64,000 bases of DNA from Globodera rostochiensis (taxonomy: Eukaryota > Nematoda > Chromadorea > Rhabditida > Heteroderidae). A model generated the notes under the pieces. The model was given only the letters and a program-made list of their open reading frames with translations, was not told where the DNA came from and ran no database searches. Numbering within the stretch: position 1 is the stretch's first letter; the number at the start of each line of letters is the position of its first letter. Location: contig JAEVLN010000018.1 in assembly GCA_018350325.1 (NCBI GenBank), positions 996,185 through 1,060,184 of the forward strand. Reading direction: 5' to 3'. Shown piece after piece: positions 25,501 to 34,560 of the stretch. Position numbers and translations under genes: made by a program.

Positions 25501-28500
25501 GGAAAGACAAAGTATTTGTCTTTTTCATAAAATTTTAACAAACTATTCCTAATGTTGATATTATTTTAATTATATATTTCATTAAAACTGCAAAATATTT
25601 TAGAGATATTTTTAAAATCTATATACTATACCTATATTTGAATTTTGTTTTAATTTCTATTTAATATTTTTTAAAGACATAATGCAGTGTTAGCTTTTCT
25701 AACGGGTTCGCATTTGCCGCTTTTTGCCAAATTAAAAAAAAACCGATTTTAACATTTAATTTCAAAAAATTAACGTTTTTGACTATTATTTGAAGACATT
25801 CAAGAGTCTCGAACTTTTTTCCTCAATGGTCAATTTTGTCACAAAAAAACTTTACCAATTATCGGCGCCAATGCCAAGCACAGCGGACGCACTTTTGATG
25901 GAGTAATGACTCTAAACAATGCATTTTTGTCAAAATTCGGTCCAAAAAATTCGACAAATCCAACCACACACAGACAAAATACGAATTCAACACGTCAAGC
26001 ATTCTGGAATATTGAATTTGTATCCCACAATTTGTTTGCAGTAGAGCGCGATAAAGCAAAAAAATTCAGCAAACGCAAATTCCAAATTTAACGAGACGGG
26101 AATCCCGAACGGGATTTCCGTGTTTTTTTGCCCGTTTGCATATGCAAAACCCGACACGCACATCTTCAGAGGTGAAGCAGCACAGTGTGGGCATGCCGGC
26201 TGTCATGCCTAGCGATTTTGCGCGCGGAAAGTGGTAATGCCGAGCGGCATTCATCGCGTACATGTTGGCAATGGCACCGCCGGGCGAAAAGACGGCATCG
26301 CCGCCATTTGGCCAACCGATCAATTCAATCTGAAAGTGCGACGATCAGGAATGAACGACATTTTATAGACTAGGCCAAAATTCGACCTTTTATAGACTAG
26401 ACCAAAATCCGACATTTTATAGACTAGACCAAAATCCTAACGACATTTCATCAAATCGGCTATTCATCGACTAATTTCGTAGAAAATTAAATGCATAACA
26501 GTTTAAATATGAATTAGGTAATATATTTTACATCACATGGGGAAGGGAGTGTATTGAAATGTCTCATTCGATGAGATGTCGTGTCGATTAAATGTCGGCG
26601 TACCACTTATTTTTGCAACAAATAATAAAAAAATTCCGAATTAAAAAATGCATTCATTACCATACGCTGCGTTACTTCTTTCTCCATCAGAATGAACACC
26701 GGTGAAATTTCGTAGGTGAACCTAAATAAAAAAATAAAGCTTATATATATTTTTTCAATTTAAAAACAAAACAATTTTTTTTATATAAATTTTCAAATAA
26801 ACGTACATATTCGTATTGCTTGTTGCGGTAAGCCATTCTCCCGCCATTGCCACAAGGTCCAACCCGCATGAGATTTGGTTGAAGAAGCGTGGATGACCTT
26901 TAATGGAATTTAAATTCGAAAATTATTAAATTAAAAAAATGATTAAAAATTCCATGTCAACATTAAACAAAAGCAGAGTTCCAAATTTGTACTCCCAAAA
27001 ATATTCGTAAATTTTTCAAACATTTGACACCTGTTCGTACGCCAAGACGGAGCACATTGTAACAAGACTGAATTAAATTAATTGCATGATAATGTTGTTT
27101 ATGTTTTAAAAATTTAAATGATTAAATGTTTTAAATGCATTTTCCAATCATTACATGCAGCAGCTCGCCCAACTTTATCGGTTCTCTTGGAATGTGAAGG
27201 TCGATGAGTTGTGCCATTTCCTCGGGCTGATGAAATTCAAGGACTAAAAACTTCGAGTTCATTGAAATTTTACTTAAAAAGAAGTTAATCAATAATGGTT
27301 AAAGTTTGATTAGTGATTGATTAGGTATATAACTAGAGTTGCTCTCCGACGCCCCCGACATTTTTGGGCGTCATCTCTGACCCTTGACATTTTTGGGCTT
27401 CATCTAAACCCTTCATTATAATTTTCATAAGGTTCTGATCACAAATCATGAGGCAACTATACAGAAAATTACCAAATTGGCCAAATCGCAATGAAAATTT
27501 GCCCGATAATAGTATGGCCTTAGAAGTATTTTTGGCCTAATTTCCTAAGAGTTAACAAAAGCAAATTAACATGTTTAATGCTCAAGTTTTTGGGAACTAA
27601 AAATCCCATCCCTAATCTTTTACCTTTTGTGGAACGATCATTTTCCTCCCGAATGTAGTTGAGTAGAATTTGCACAATTGCTTCCAAGAATTGCTGAGTG
27701 TGTTCCCAACCTTGCAGATTATGCGGAAACAAATCTGAAAAGAAAATTTTAAAAAATTCAAAAACAAATTGCAATTTATTCCGATTAACAAAAAACCAAA
27801 AAAATAAAAGCATTGCCACGAACTAGAGTAGGCCGGGACCGGGACTGGTACTGAAGTCTCCAATTTTGGGACTGAATTTCCCACTTATAAAATGCCGGTT
27901 TTTTCAAAATTGACAAATCTTTGTTTTGACCATTAGTCCCGGTTTTTTTTTGACCGGGATTTAATTAATTTTCCCCCTTATAAATCCCGGGTTATTAATT
28001 TTCTCAATCCCGATCCCGATTTTCCCCAAAAATCCCGGTTCCGGCCTATTCTACCACGAACTAACCGGTCGCAAACAAGTCGACCATTTCATTCTTTGCC
28101 TTATTTGGCCCGTTCATCAACGATTGTTCTCCATCTTCTTGGCCCACCTCGTTTGATGTGGATTGTTGGTTCAAACCCTGTTTTATGAGAAATTAAAAAA
28201 AGAAAAATAAGATGATTTAAATTAATTTTTTTTTTTTTTTTGTAACTCGAAAGCGGATTCGGACAATTCATTTCCAAAAAAATTCAAATATTATACGGTG
28301 CTTGGAACGTTTTGGGGTACTTGTGGGTTAAAGGACCCCCCAAGCAAAACTCATTTAAAACACTTTTTAGAAGCAATTTGTGTTAATAAACACGAATATG
28401 ACCTGCTTTTATCGGATTTTGGGTTCAAATCCGGCTATTGTGTTACTTAAAAGTCATTTTTTTCTTCATTTTCAAAATTTGAACCGGTTTAAAAACTATT

Positions 28501-28688
28501 TTAAACCCAAAAATTAAAGGTCATATTCGTGTTTTCTTGACCCAAATCACTTCTAGAAATGTGTTTTAAAAGAGTTTTGGTTTGGGGATCCTATAACCCA
28601 CAAGTACTCGTTTTGGGGGGACGGTGTTCAAAACAATATTTGTGGTTGTGTGTGTTTGTGTGTGTGTATTTACGTGGTTGTTCTCCAT
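22558..28688 (-). CDS. unc-25: Glutamate decarboxylase (GABA synthesis), UNC-25 type
   Basis: PLP enzyme converting glutamate to GABA. Predicted 532 residues in 24 phase-consistent exons: 28674-28688, 28066-28177, 27624-27734, 27155-27243, 27031-27067, 26807-26897, 26661-26721, 26162-26329, 25856-25911, 25246-25324, 24764-24797, 24700-24715, 24554-24620, 24318-24392, 24149-24217, 23969-24071, 23681-23703, 23524-23547, 23425-23463, 23309-23374, 23051-23140, 22882-22929, 22666-22734, 22558-22614. Landmarks: [99 protein letters not shown] (PLP lysine near residue 344), [23 protein letters not shown] and [10 protein letters not shown]. All catalytic blocks are present. The first exon (five codons) is the least certain: it fits donor and phase, but another start is possible. 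Exon 10 uses an acceptor at a transposon border. Expected in GABAergic neurons. Confidence 0.95.
24972..25118. mobile_element. hAT-type MITE, TCTCGAG family, in a decarboxylase intron
   Basis: The 147-bp element begins TAGTGTTGCACGAGAG and ends with the complement of TAGTGCTGCATGAGA. It is flanked by a perfect 8-bp duplication ATAAATAC (24964-24971, 25119-25126). The interior is reiterated GTCTCGAGTCTCGG. It lies in the intron between decarboxylase exons ending 25246 and starting 24797. Confidence 0.9.
25326..25464. mobile_element. Decayed MITE abutting decarboxylase exon 10
   Basis: The left end TAGCGTAGGTGGGGATTGG pairs imperfectly with the complement of the right end (TAGAGCCAGTAGGCC...GGGATTGG). 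Internal TTTCAGTCCCAA words and the ends resemble the element at 27824-28053. Target duplications are not clear (GTTGAAAC versus a shifted TGAAATCC), so the copy looks old. Its last TA next to the host base supplies the AG acceptor of decarboxylase exon 10. Confidence 0.55.
27824..28053. mobile_element. hAT-type MITE, CCGGGAC family
   Basis: The 230-bp element has ends TAGAGTAGGCCGGGACC and the complement of TAGAATAGGCCGGAACC. It is flanked by a perfect 8-bp duplication CCACGAAC (27816-27823, 28054-28061). The interior is reiterated CCCGG/GGGAC words. It sits in decarboxylase intron 2, 13 bp beyond the exon 2 donor. Confidence 0.9.
28317..28608. repeat. Foldback element in decarboxylase intron 1
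   Basis: Arms of roughly 95 bp (28317-28412 and 28515-28608) are diverged reverse complements. Matching words include GTACTTGTGGGTTA, TTTTAAAACAC and AACACGAATATGACC. The loop is about 100 bp. It would give a long hairpin in the pre-mRNA. No target duplication was seen. Confidence 0.7.
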
Positions 28689-29641
28689 TGCTGGCGCCTT
28701 TATTGAGTGCTGCTGCTGCTGCTGATTCTGTTCCGTCGTCACTGCTCGTCGTGCCCGCCGTTGTGTGCCGCCAGACTGAGTGGGCCGCTGCATTTGGCGC
28801 TGCCTTTTATGTGGTTGACCCCCCGAGGCGTTGTGCCGTTGTCGGTCCGCTTTCGTAGTCGTTGAATGTGCCATTCTTCATGCTTTTTCTTCTTGCTTCT
28901 TCTTTTGGGGACGGTAGTAAAGGAAGGAGACAGACGTATGTTAATTCCCCCCCTCCTGCCTGAAGAAGACCCTCTCCAGTGGAAGTGAGGGGCAAAATTA
29001 TTGCAAATTCCCCCATTAAAACCCTCATCGTGGGCACACACCACTTCTCTTGGCCAAACAAAACAAAATGGTGGGGGCCGCCCAAGAAATGATGAAAATG
29101 AATGGGGTCGGTCGGAAAGGATTTATTTATAAGTGTGTGCCGTGCGCCATTCTCGAACTATTTTTTGTTTGTGCCATTCAGTGTTTTGGCATGACGTGAA
29201 TAAGTGATGGTGGCAAAAAATGCGTAATCTCCAATACTTCATCTTCATTCTCCGCTCATATATTGGCTTCAACCGTACCTCTACCACCCACCAGCAGCAG
29301 CAGAAGGGATTTATTGTGAAGTGGAACTCTTTGGGCCCAAGAATTTTTTTTTCTTCTGTTTAATCCCCCCTCTATTTGTAGTGAAAACTGTTCATATAGG
29401 CATTGAAAATTTTTATAAAAAATGAAAGGGTGAATTTTTTCATGCAAAGAACCTTCATGAAGAATTTTTTATTTTCCAAAAATGCACCACATAAAATCAA
29501 AGTTTTTTTTTTGCTCAAAATATACCCTTAAAGGTCAAAAGTTTTCAAGCATTTTTATATTTCAATGAAAACTCATTATCGTTTTAACAAATATTATTAG
29601 AACCTGGAAAACTGCCTAAAATCTGGATTTAAAGCGAAAAT
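28689..29641. other. 5' flank of glutamate decarboxylase
   Basis: This holds the presumed promoter and 5' untranslated region of the decarboxylase; a TG-rich microsatellite lies just inside the gene at about 28641-28668. Open frames of about 100 codons are Gln/Arg-rich readings without domains. I recognise no promoter motif. Confidence 0.35.
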
Positions 29642-29918
29642 TTGGTCACGGCATTTATACTGCTGAACCGACTGACCGCAATCATAAAACCAAAAAAAAC
29701 ATGAAAAGGTCGTTTAATAATGTTTTAATAATTAGTGTTTATTGAAGAAAATATTAAAAGTTTAAATATTAATAATTTGGGTTTTATAGTCATGGCGTAA
29801 ATTTCTTCCGCTTATAACTTAGTGCCAGTATTCTCGTATAATAATGAATGCAATTCTTATACTGAATTATCCAAATTCAACCACTGACCGCAGTTTCTTC
29901 ATCTACGAAGCTGGAGAT
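29642..29918 (+). pseudogene. SRG-like GPCR pseudogene fragment (exons 2-3)
   Basis: Positions 29642-29708 match the 3' part of exon 2 of the GPCR at 31.6 kb (LNRLTAII region) with a one-base insertion that breaks the frame. Positions 29790-29918 match exon 3 (NYPNSTTDRSFFIYEAGD region) with an in-frame stop after FLPLIT and a donor GT changed to GC. No exon 1 or 4-6 is present. It is a decayed copy in the same orientation as the intact downstream gene. Confidence 0.8.
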
Positions 29919-29935
29919 GCAATTATTTTATCAGA

Positions 29936-30028
29936 GTCGGGGTTGTCGGGGGAAGGCAATGTCGGGGATCGGGGTCGGGGATTAGTCCAAAACGTCGGAG
30001 ATTGGCGCTGGGGTTTTCGGTGCTAACC
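29936..30028. mobile_element. Truncated MITE, CCCCGAC family
   Basis: Reiterated GTCGGGG words end in GCTAACCCTA, the complement of a TAGGGTTAGC terminus like that of the elements at 5835 and 30682. The left terminus is missing. It lies just after the exon 3 remnant of the GPCR pseudogene. Confidence 0.5.
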
Positions 30029-30169
30029 CTAGCTGATCACAACTGATCAGTAATAAAAAATTGAAATGATATCGGTTTCTCTCGGTTGAGTAATAACAAT
30101 TGGCTTTTTAAGATATGCAAAGATTTCTTCCGTGTTAACACTTTTAGTCAGCTAAAAGTACAGCCTTCA

Positions 30170-30350
30170 TTTCTTATGTGATGACTATAATTAAGTTGAT
30201 GGACCTTTTTCTTCCGTAATTATGGCCTAATGGAGTATTAAATACGCAAGGATTCCATTCATTACGAAGGAAACTTTTTCTTACAATGACATAAGCAAAT
30301 TAAGCGCACCGGTTAATTGTGGCATTTAGTGTACTGTTTGTGTGTGTGTG
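30170..30350. repeat. Diverged copy of the 1.2-1.65 kb foldback repeat
   Basis: Shares with 1545-1720, in the same order, ATGACTATAATTAAGTTG-like, TTCCGTAATTATGGCCTAA-like, CATTACGAAGGAAA and ACATAAGCAAATTAA words. Only the right half is present. Confidence 0.65.
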
Positions 30351-30412
30351 TTGATTTTGGAGTAATTTCCATTTTAACGACATTTTTTATCTCAATAGTT
30401 TTTTTTTCTTGC

Positions 30413-31345
30413 CTTGGGGTGTCCCATAAAAATAAGCGTTTTTTAAAAAAAATATTTATTGCTGCTCTAAATCAGACGAATCGTTTTGTCAACAAAACAA
30501 TATTCCATTTGATGCAATACAGTTCTCCTACAAATCTGGCAGTTTTTTAAAACCATTTTTGTAGCAGCTGGCCGGTTTAGAGTCAAAAAAATTGCTGACA
30601 GCCGGCCTCGAGATCAGCTTGTTCGACGAACTGCCTTTTTCCCCGTAGGAAACGCGCGAGCGGGTTAAATAAATAATAAATTAGGGTTCAGCCACGACCC
30701 CGAGCCCCAAAATGGGGTCGTCCCCGACCCCGATTCCCCGACATTGCCAAACCCGACCCCGACTTTTCCGCCCCGGAGGGGTCGGGGCTGAACCTTATAA
30801 TAAACAGATAGAGCAAGGTTAGGGTTAGATGGATGGCAGGGAATTATTTTAAAAAAAAAGATAATTAACGAAAATGGTTTTCCAGAAAATGAGCTATTAT
30901 ATTTTCTCTAATAGCAAGTTCTCTATTACGAAAAAATAAAAAGCTAAAAATGTTCCCAACTCTTGAATTTTTGAGAAGAGCGAATTTTTTGTTTTGGTGT
31001 TATTTTTATGAAAATTTTTGATAAAATCAGATTTTTTTAACGATTTTCTCACAGTAATTGCATTGACAGCATCTTAGCCTAACGCTTGGATGATGTTTCG
31101 TTTCCAGCAGTTGCTGAATGGCCAATCTGGAGCTCATGAAGCATACGTTCATAAATTTGTTGTTTTTATGATTTATTTCAAAAAGCACTAATAAATCGTA
31201 GGTGCTTCAGAAAAACAAAAGTATGTAAAGCATTTTGTGAAGGTGCACAAAATTTACTATCGGCCAACCAAAAGAATCTAACAATAAAACAAGCAACAAA
31301 TGTGAAATGATTTTTTAACAAATCATTTTTATGGGACACCCTAAG
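30413..31345. mobile_element. Mariner-like non-autonomous element
   Basis: Ends pair as GGGTGTCCCATAAAAAT at the left (30417-30433) and its exact complement at the right, followed there by TATATATA. The GGGTGTCCCATA terminus and the right-hand TA are typical of Tc1/mariner ends. No transposase frame is recognisable in the 0.93 kb. A hAT-type MITE is nested inside at 30682-30797. Confidence 0.65.
30682..30797. mobile_element. hAT-type MITE, CCCCGAC family, nested
   Basis: The 116-bp element has ends TAGGGTTCAGCCACGACC and the complement of TAAGGTTCAGCCCCGACC. Flanks are TAATAAAT / TAATAAAC, an 8-bp duplication with one mismatch. It is a close relative of 5835-6016 and inserted into the mariner-like element. 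Confidence 0.85.
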
Positions 31346-31578
31346 TATATATATTTAAGAAAGAAAACAAAATCTGTTGGAGTATTTATGGCAAAAAATC
31401 GATCAAATTTTGAACAAATTTTGAAATGGAGTAAGAGGGTTCTTAATTGCATAATCTGAGTCTTAAACAAAATCCTATAAATAATTCTCATTGAATATTA
31501 AAAAGTTTTTGGTTGCCGTTTCAATAAAAAAAATTAATAAAAAAATATTTAGCATATTTCATATACTTTTAACTAACA

Positions 31579-33678
31579 ATGGGCTTTGTCGAATGGTCCA
31601 TCTCGGCTCAAATTCCAATCTTTTACTTAAACATTTGTATAACCATTCCGTCAACGGCACTTTATATTGCCGAAATTGTCACCATCGTTCGGCACAAAAA
31701 GTTCCACAACTCATTCTATGCGCTTTTTGTTATGCGGGCAATTCCGGTAACTAAATTCAAATTGATAGAAATCAAAATTCCGATTTGTTTATAGAAAGAA
31801 TTAAAAGAATTAGCTAATAATTAAAATTGATCAGTTTTTATTCTAAAAATATTTCAGGATTTGCTGTACGTTTTGAACTGTTTCTACGGCAATCGGCTAC
31901 CCTTCATATTCGGTGCCGTGCTGTACCCGATTTATTCAAAGTTCCCAAATTGGATGCTCGCAATGTTCTATTTTATTGTCGCGCACACATTCCAAGCGAA
32001 TAATTTAGTCACAATTTTTATATTGTTGAATCGATTGACCGCAATCATAATGCCAACAAAACATGAAAAGGTGCTTTATGTATTAATTAAACTAATGTTT
32101 TTTTTAATATTTAAACTAATAAGGCTTCTTAATGACTGGTGCCCAGTTAACCGGAGCCCAGAAAGTGGTATAATGTACCTTATTTTTTAAGTTGTGGCGC
32201 AGATGTCTTTCGTTTATAACAATTTTTGTTTTGTGTGTGCCAATACTCACGTGTTGGCCGGCGTTCAAAATGAATGTAATTATTCGATTGAAGGACCCAA
32301 ATTCAACGACTGGACGCATTTTCTCCATAACTGAAGCTGGAGATGTAATTTTTCATTTCCCAAATTTGATATTTAGTTTGTGGCGGGGTGGCCATAATAT
32401 TTTATTTATCAGGGGTTTCCTGATTTTTTGGAAATTTAAGAAATACGTATTTCCGTTTGAATTCGCGTCCGGTGTTCGAAATCGGTCGAAAAGGATGTCA
32501 GATTCAGCGTCTAGGGCCCACCCACTAAACCCCTAGAAACACTTTCTAAAAGACGATAACAAATAAAATAAAAATCGAAAAAATCATAGATGTTGAAATC
32601 ATAGGTAAAAAAAAATTATATGATGAATTTAATGTCATATTCGTCTTCAGCGACCTCGATAACGCCCTAGTAAAATATCGAAGTCCGGACCCAAAACCCA
32701 AAAATTTTTTGGGTTTTTTGTACAAAAAATTGGACCAAAAAATTTTTGGGTTTTGGGCTTTGGGTCCGATTGGAGCAAAACCAAAAAAAAAACCAAAACC
32801 CAAAAAATGACCAAAAAATTTTTGGGTTTTGGGTCCATGCCCTTTTTTGTAGAAAATAGTTTTGGGTGTTACCCGGTTGAATTTACACCCCCTAAAGATA
32901 GCATCATCGAGTGATTTTTCAAGAATATCGCAGAAACCGTTTGTTCCCCTTAAAATATTTATTAAGGAACAGTCCACCACCAACTATATGATGCGTATTG
33001 ATGCCGTCTTCACCGTAATTTTTTTAATTTTGTGCGTTTTGTTAAACATTTGCACATTCGTCGCTTACAAATTACATATGAAGAAAGTTAGCATAAATGT
33101 TGGGATCAACTTCGACGATATTAAGAAGAAATTGTTGATTTATGCATTGACAACTTTTTTGGGTCACGCATTCGTCGCAAGCCTTTTTTTGGTAAATGAA
33201 ATTCATTAGTATTTAAGTTAACAAAATTTGAAAAAAGCTTGATTTCAATTCTGATTTGCAAAAAAAAAACATTTAACATTACAGATTCCCATTATTAATA
33301 ACATTGATGTTACGAAAACATTGACTATTATGTACATCTACTTGTCATTGGTTATTGAATCAGGTGAAAGAATTGGAGAAAGCTTGGTTTTCCGATACTA
33401 ATTCTTGGACCCATTAAAATTTGAATAATGCAATTTAAATGGTTACATCGCCAACAGGTACTGTAGTGCTATCCAGCTGGTTACTGTTGTGGGCCAGCGG
33501 CACATTCCGTCAACAGCTGATCAAAGATTTTTCGATCATTCGAAAAACAACAAATATTCAAAATAATCGTGTCGATGCAATGGAGGGGCCCCGAAACAAT
33601 AATTATCAGCCAGTTGGAGGAGCTGTTGGCCATCAATACATCAGTTCCGTTCAACAATTGCCGACAGTTTCTTCTTGA
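31579..33678 (+). CDS. SRG-like serpentine chemoreceptor, copy A
   Basis: Seven-transmembrane receptor, 352 residues, intact. Six exons in phase: 31579-31746, 31858-32070, 32192-32344, 32967-33191, 33285-33363, 33458-33678. Landmarks: SISAQIPIFYLNICI (TM1), IVTIVRHKKFHNSFYALF (TM1-TM2 loop), ILLNRLTAIIMPTKHEK (end of TM3, the SRG-type signature), LTCWPAFKM, NICTFVAYKLHMKKVS (TM5-loop), and a C-terminal WLLLWASGTFRQQLIKDF. Intron 3 is long (622 bp) because of a repeat insertion. A good AATAAA lies at 33694-33699. It is the paralogue of the minus-strand gene at 43.5-45.2 kb with the same exon sizes. Class is inferred from motif pattern; a role as a chemosensory receptor is family knowledge, and the ligand is unknown. 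Confidence 0.85.
32685..32845. repeat. Inverted low-complexity repeat in GPCR A intron 3
   Basis: Reiterated CCCAAAAATTTTTTGGGT words with outer copies of GGACCCAAAACCC and GGGTTTTGGGTCC in inverted orientation. Probably another decayed MITE with reiterated arms; no target duplication was found. Confidence 0.5.
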
Positions 33679-33733
33679 CGTAAAAAAAATCATAATAAAA
33701 TGTCTTAAAGTTTAAATTAATAATTCCAGCTTT

Positions 33734-33889
33734 GATCAAATGAATGGCTTTTAAAAACAAAAAATTATTCGTATCGATCCAATGGAAGGGCCCCAAAACA
33801 ATAATCATCAGCCAGTTGGAGGAGCTGTTGGCCATCAATTGCAGACCAGATTTAATAGTTCCGTACAACAATTGTCCACGATTTCTTGA
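33734..33889 (+). pseudogene. Tandem partial copy of GPCR exon 6
   Basis: Starting about 56 bp after the stop of the intact GPCR, a second copy of the final-exon 3' half appears (GGCCCC.AAACAATAATCATC, then CAGTTGGAGGAGCTGTTGGC and a terminal CAACAATTGTCCACGATTTC). It has lost its upstream reading frame and exons. Its tail is closer to that of the minus-strand GPCR than the intact neighbour's tail is. Confidence 0.8.
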
Positions 33890-34021
33890 AACTTAGTTTA
33901 AATATGAAATAAAAGCTTTTCACTTTCATTTTTGCAAAATGAGATAAAAGGGTAACGTCACTACCGGATTTGGTGAGTTCCGGGTCTCGCTGAAGTTGTC
34001 CGGGGTCTTCACACCCTGTCG

Positions 34022-34256
34022 GTGATCGGCTGTGAACTGCTCGAACTTGCCGGGACGGCCGGCGAGTGGGACTCCACTCCACTCCCGTCCGGCGATGAAC
34101 TGTTCGAACTTGCTGGCCGGTTGGCGATCAAGACTCCACTTTTGGAAGAGGATAAGGGCAATCCTCAGAGTTCCTATGCGACGATTGCTGAGATCGATGG
34201 GGACCCTTTTGTTTATAAAAATCGAATTTGTGGACAAATTTTCTTAACAAATTTTA
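34022..34256 (+). other. GC-rich open fragment, weak GRAM-like end
   Basis: An 83-codon open frame stands out for GC content and contains an internal repeat (ELLELAG / ELFELAG). It ends in GQIFLTNFR before a possible donor, GTAATTTC. G..FLTNFR resembles the PH-GRAM strand of myotubularin-type proteins. No preceding or following exon could be joined, since the next acceptor leads to a stop within seven codons. It may be a displaced exon fragment or chance. Confidence 0.25.
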
Positions 34257-34560
34257 GGGTAATTTCTTAACAATTGTCGTTAACATCTTCAAACAATTTT
34301 CAGTCGCACACCTGCCACTCCTAAAAAGTTTAAAAATGACCGTATTTTTTAAATTTTGGTATTCTATAAAAACCGTGTCGCTTATCAGGCCTTTCAAAAT
34401 GTTTTTGAAATTTTCTGTTCTCGGTTTAAGATTTACAAAAAAATTTTATTAACTGAATTATGCAAAAAAAATTTTCATTAATTGAAAATCTAAAATATAT
34501 TTTTATTCTGAATGAAAAATATTTTTAAAAAAAATTTTCAAAATTTCTCCTTTAAAATAC

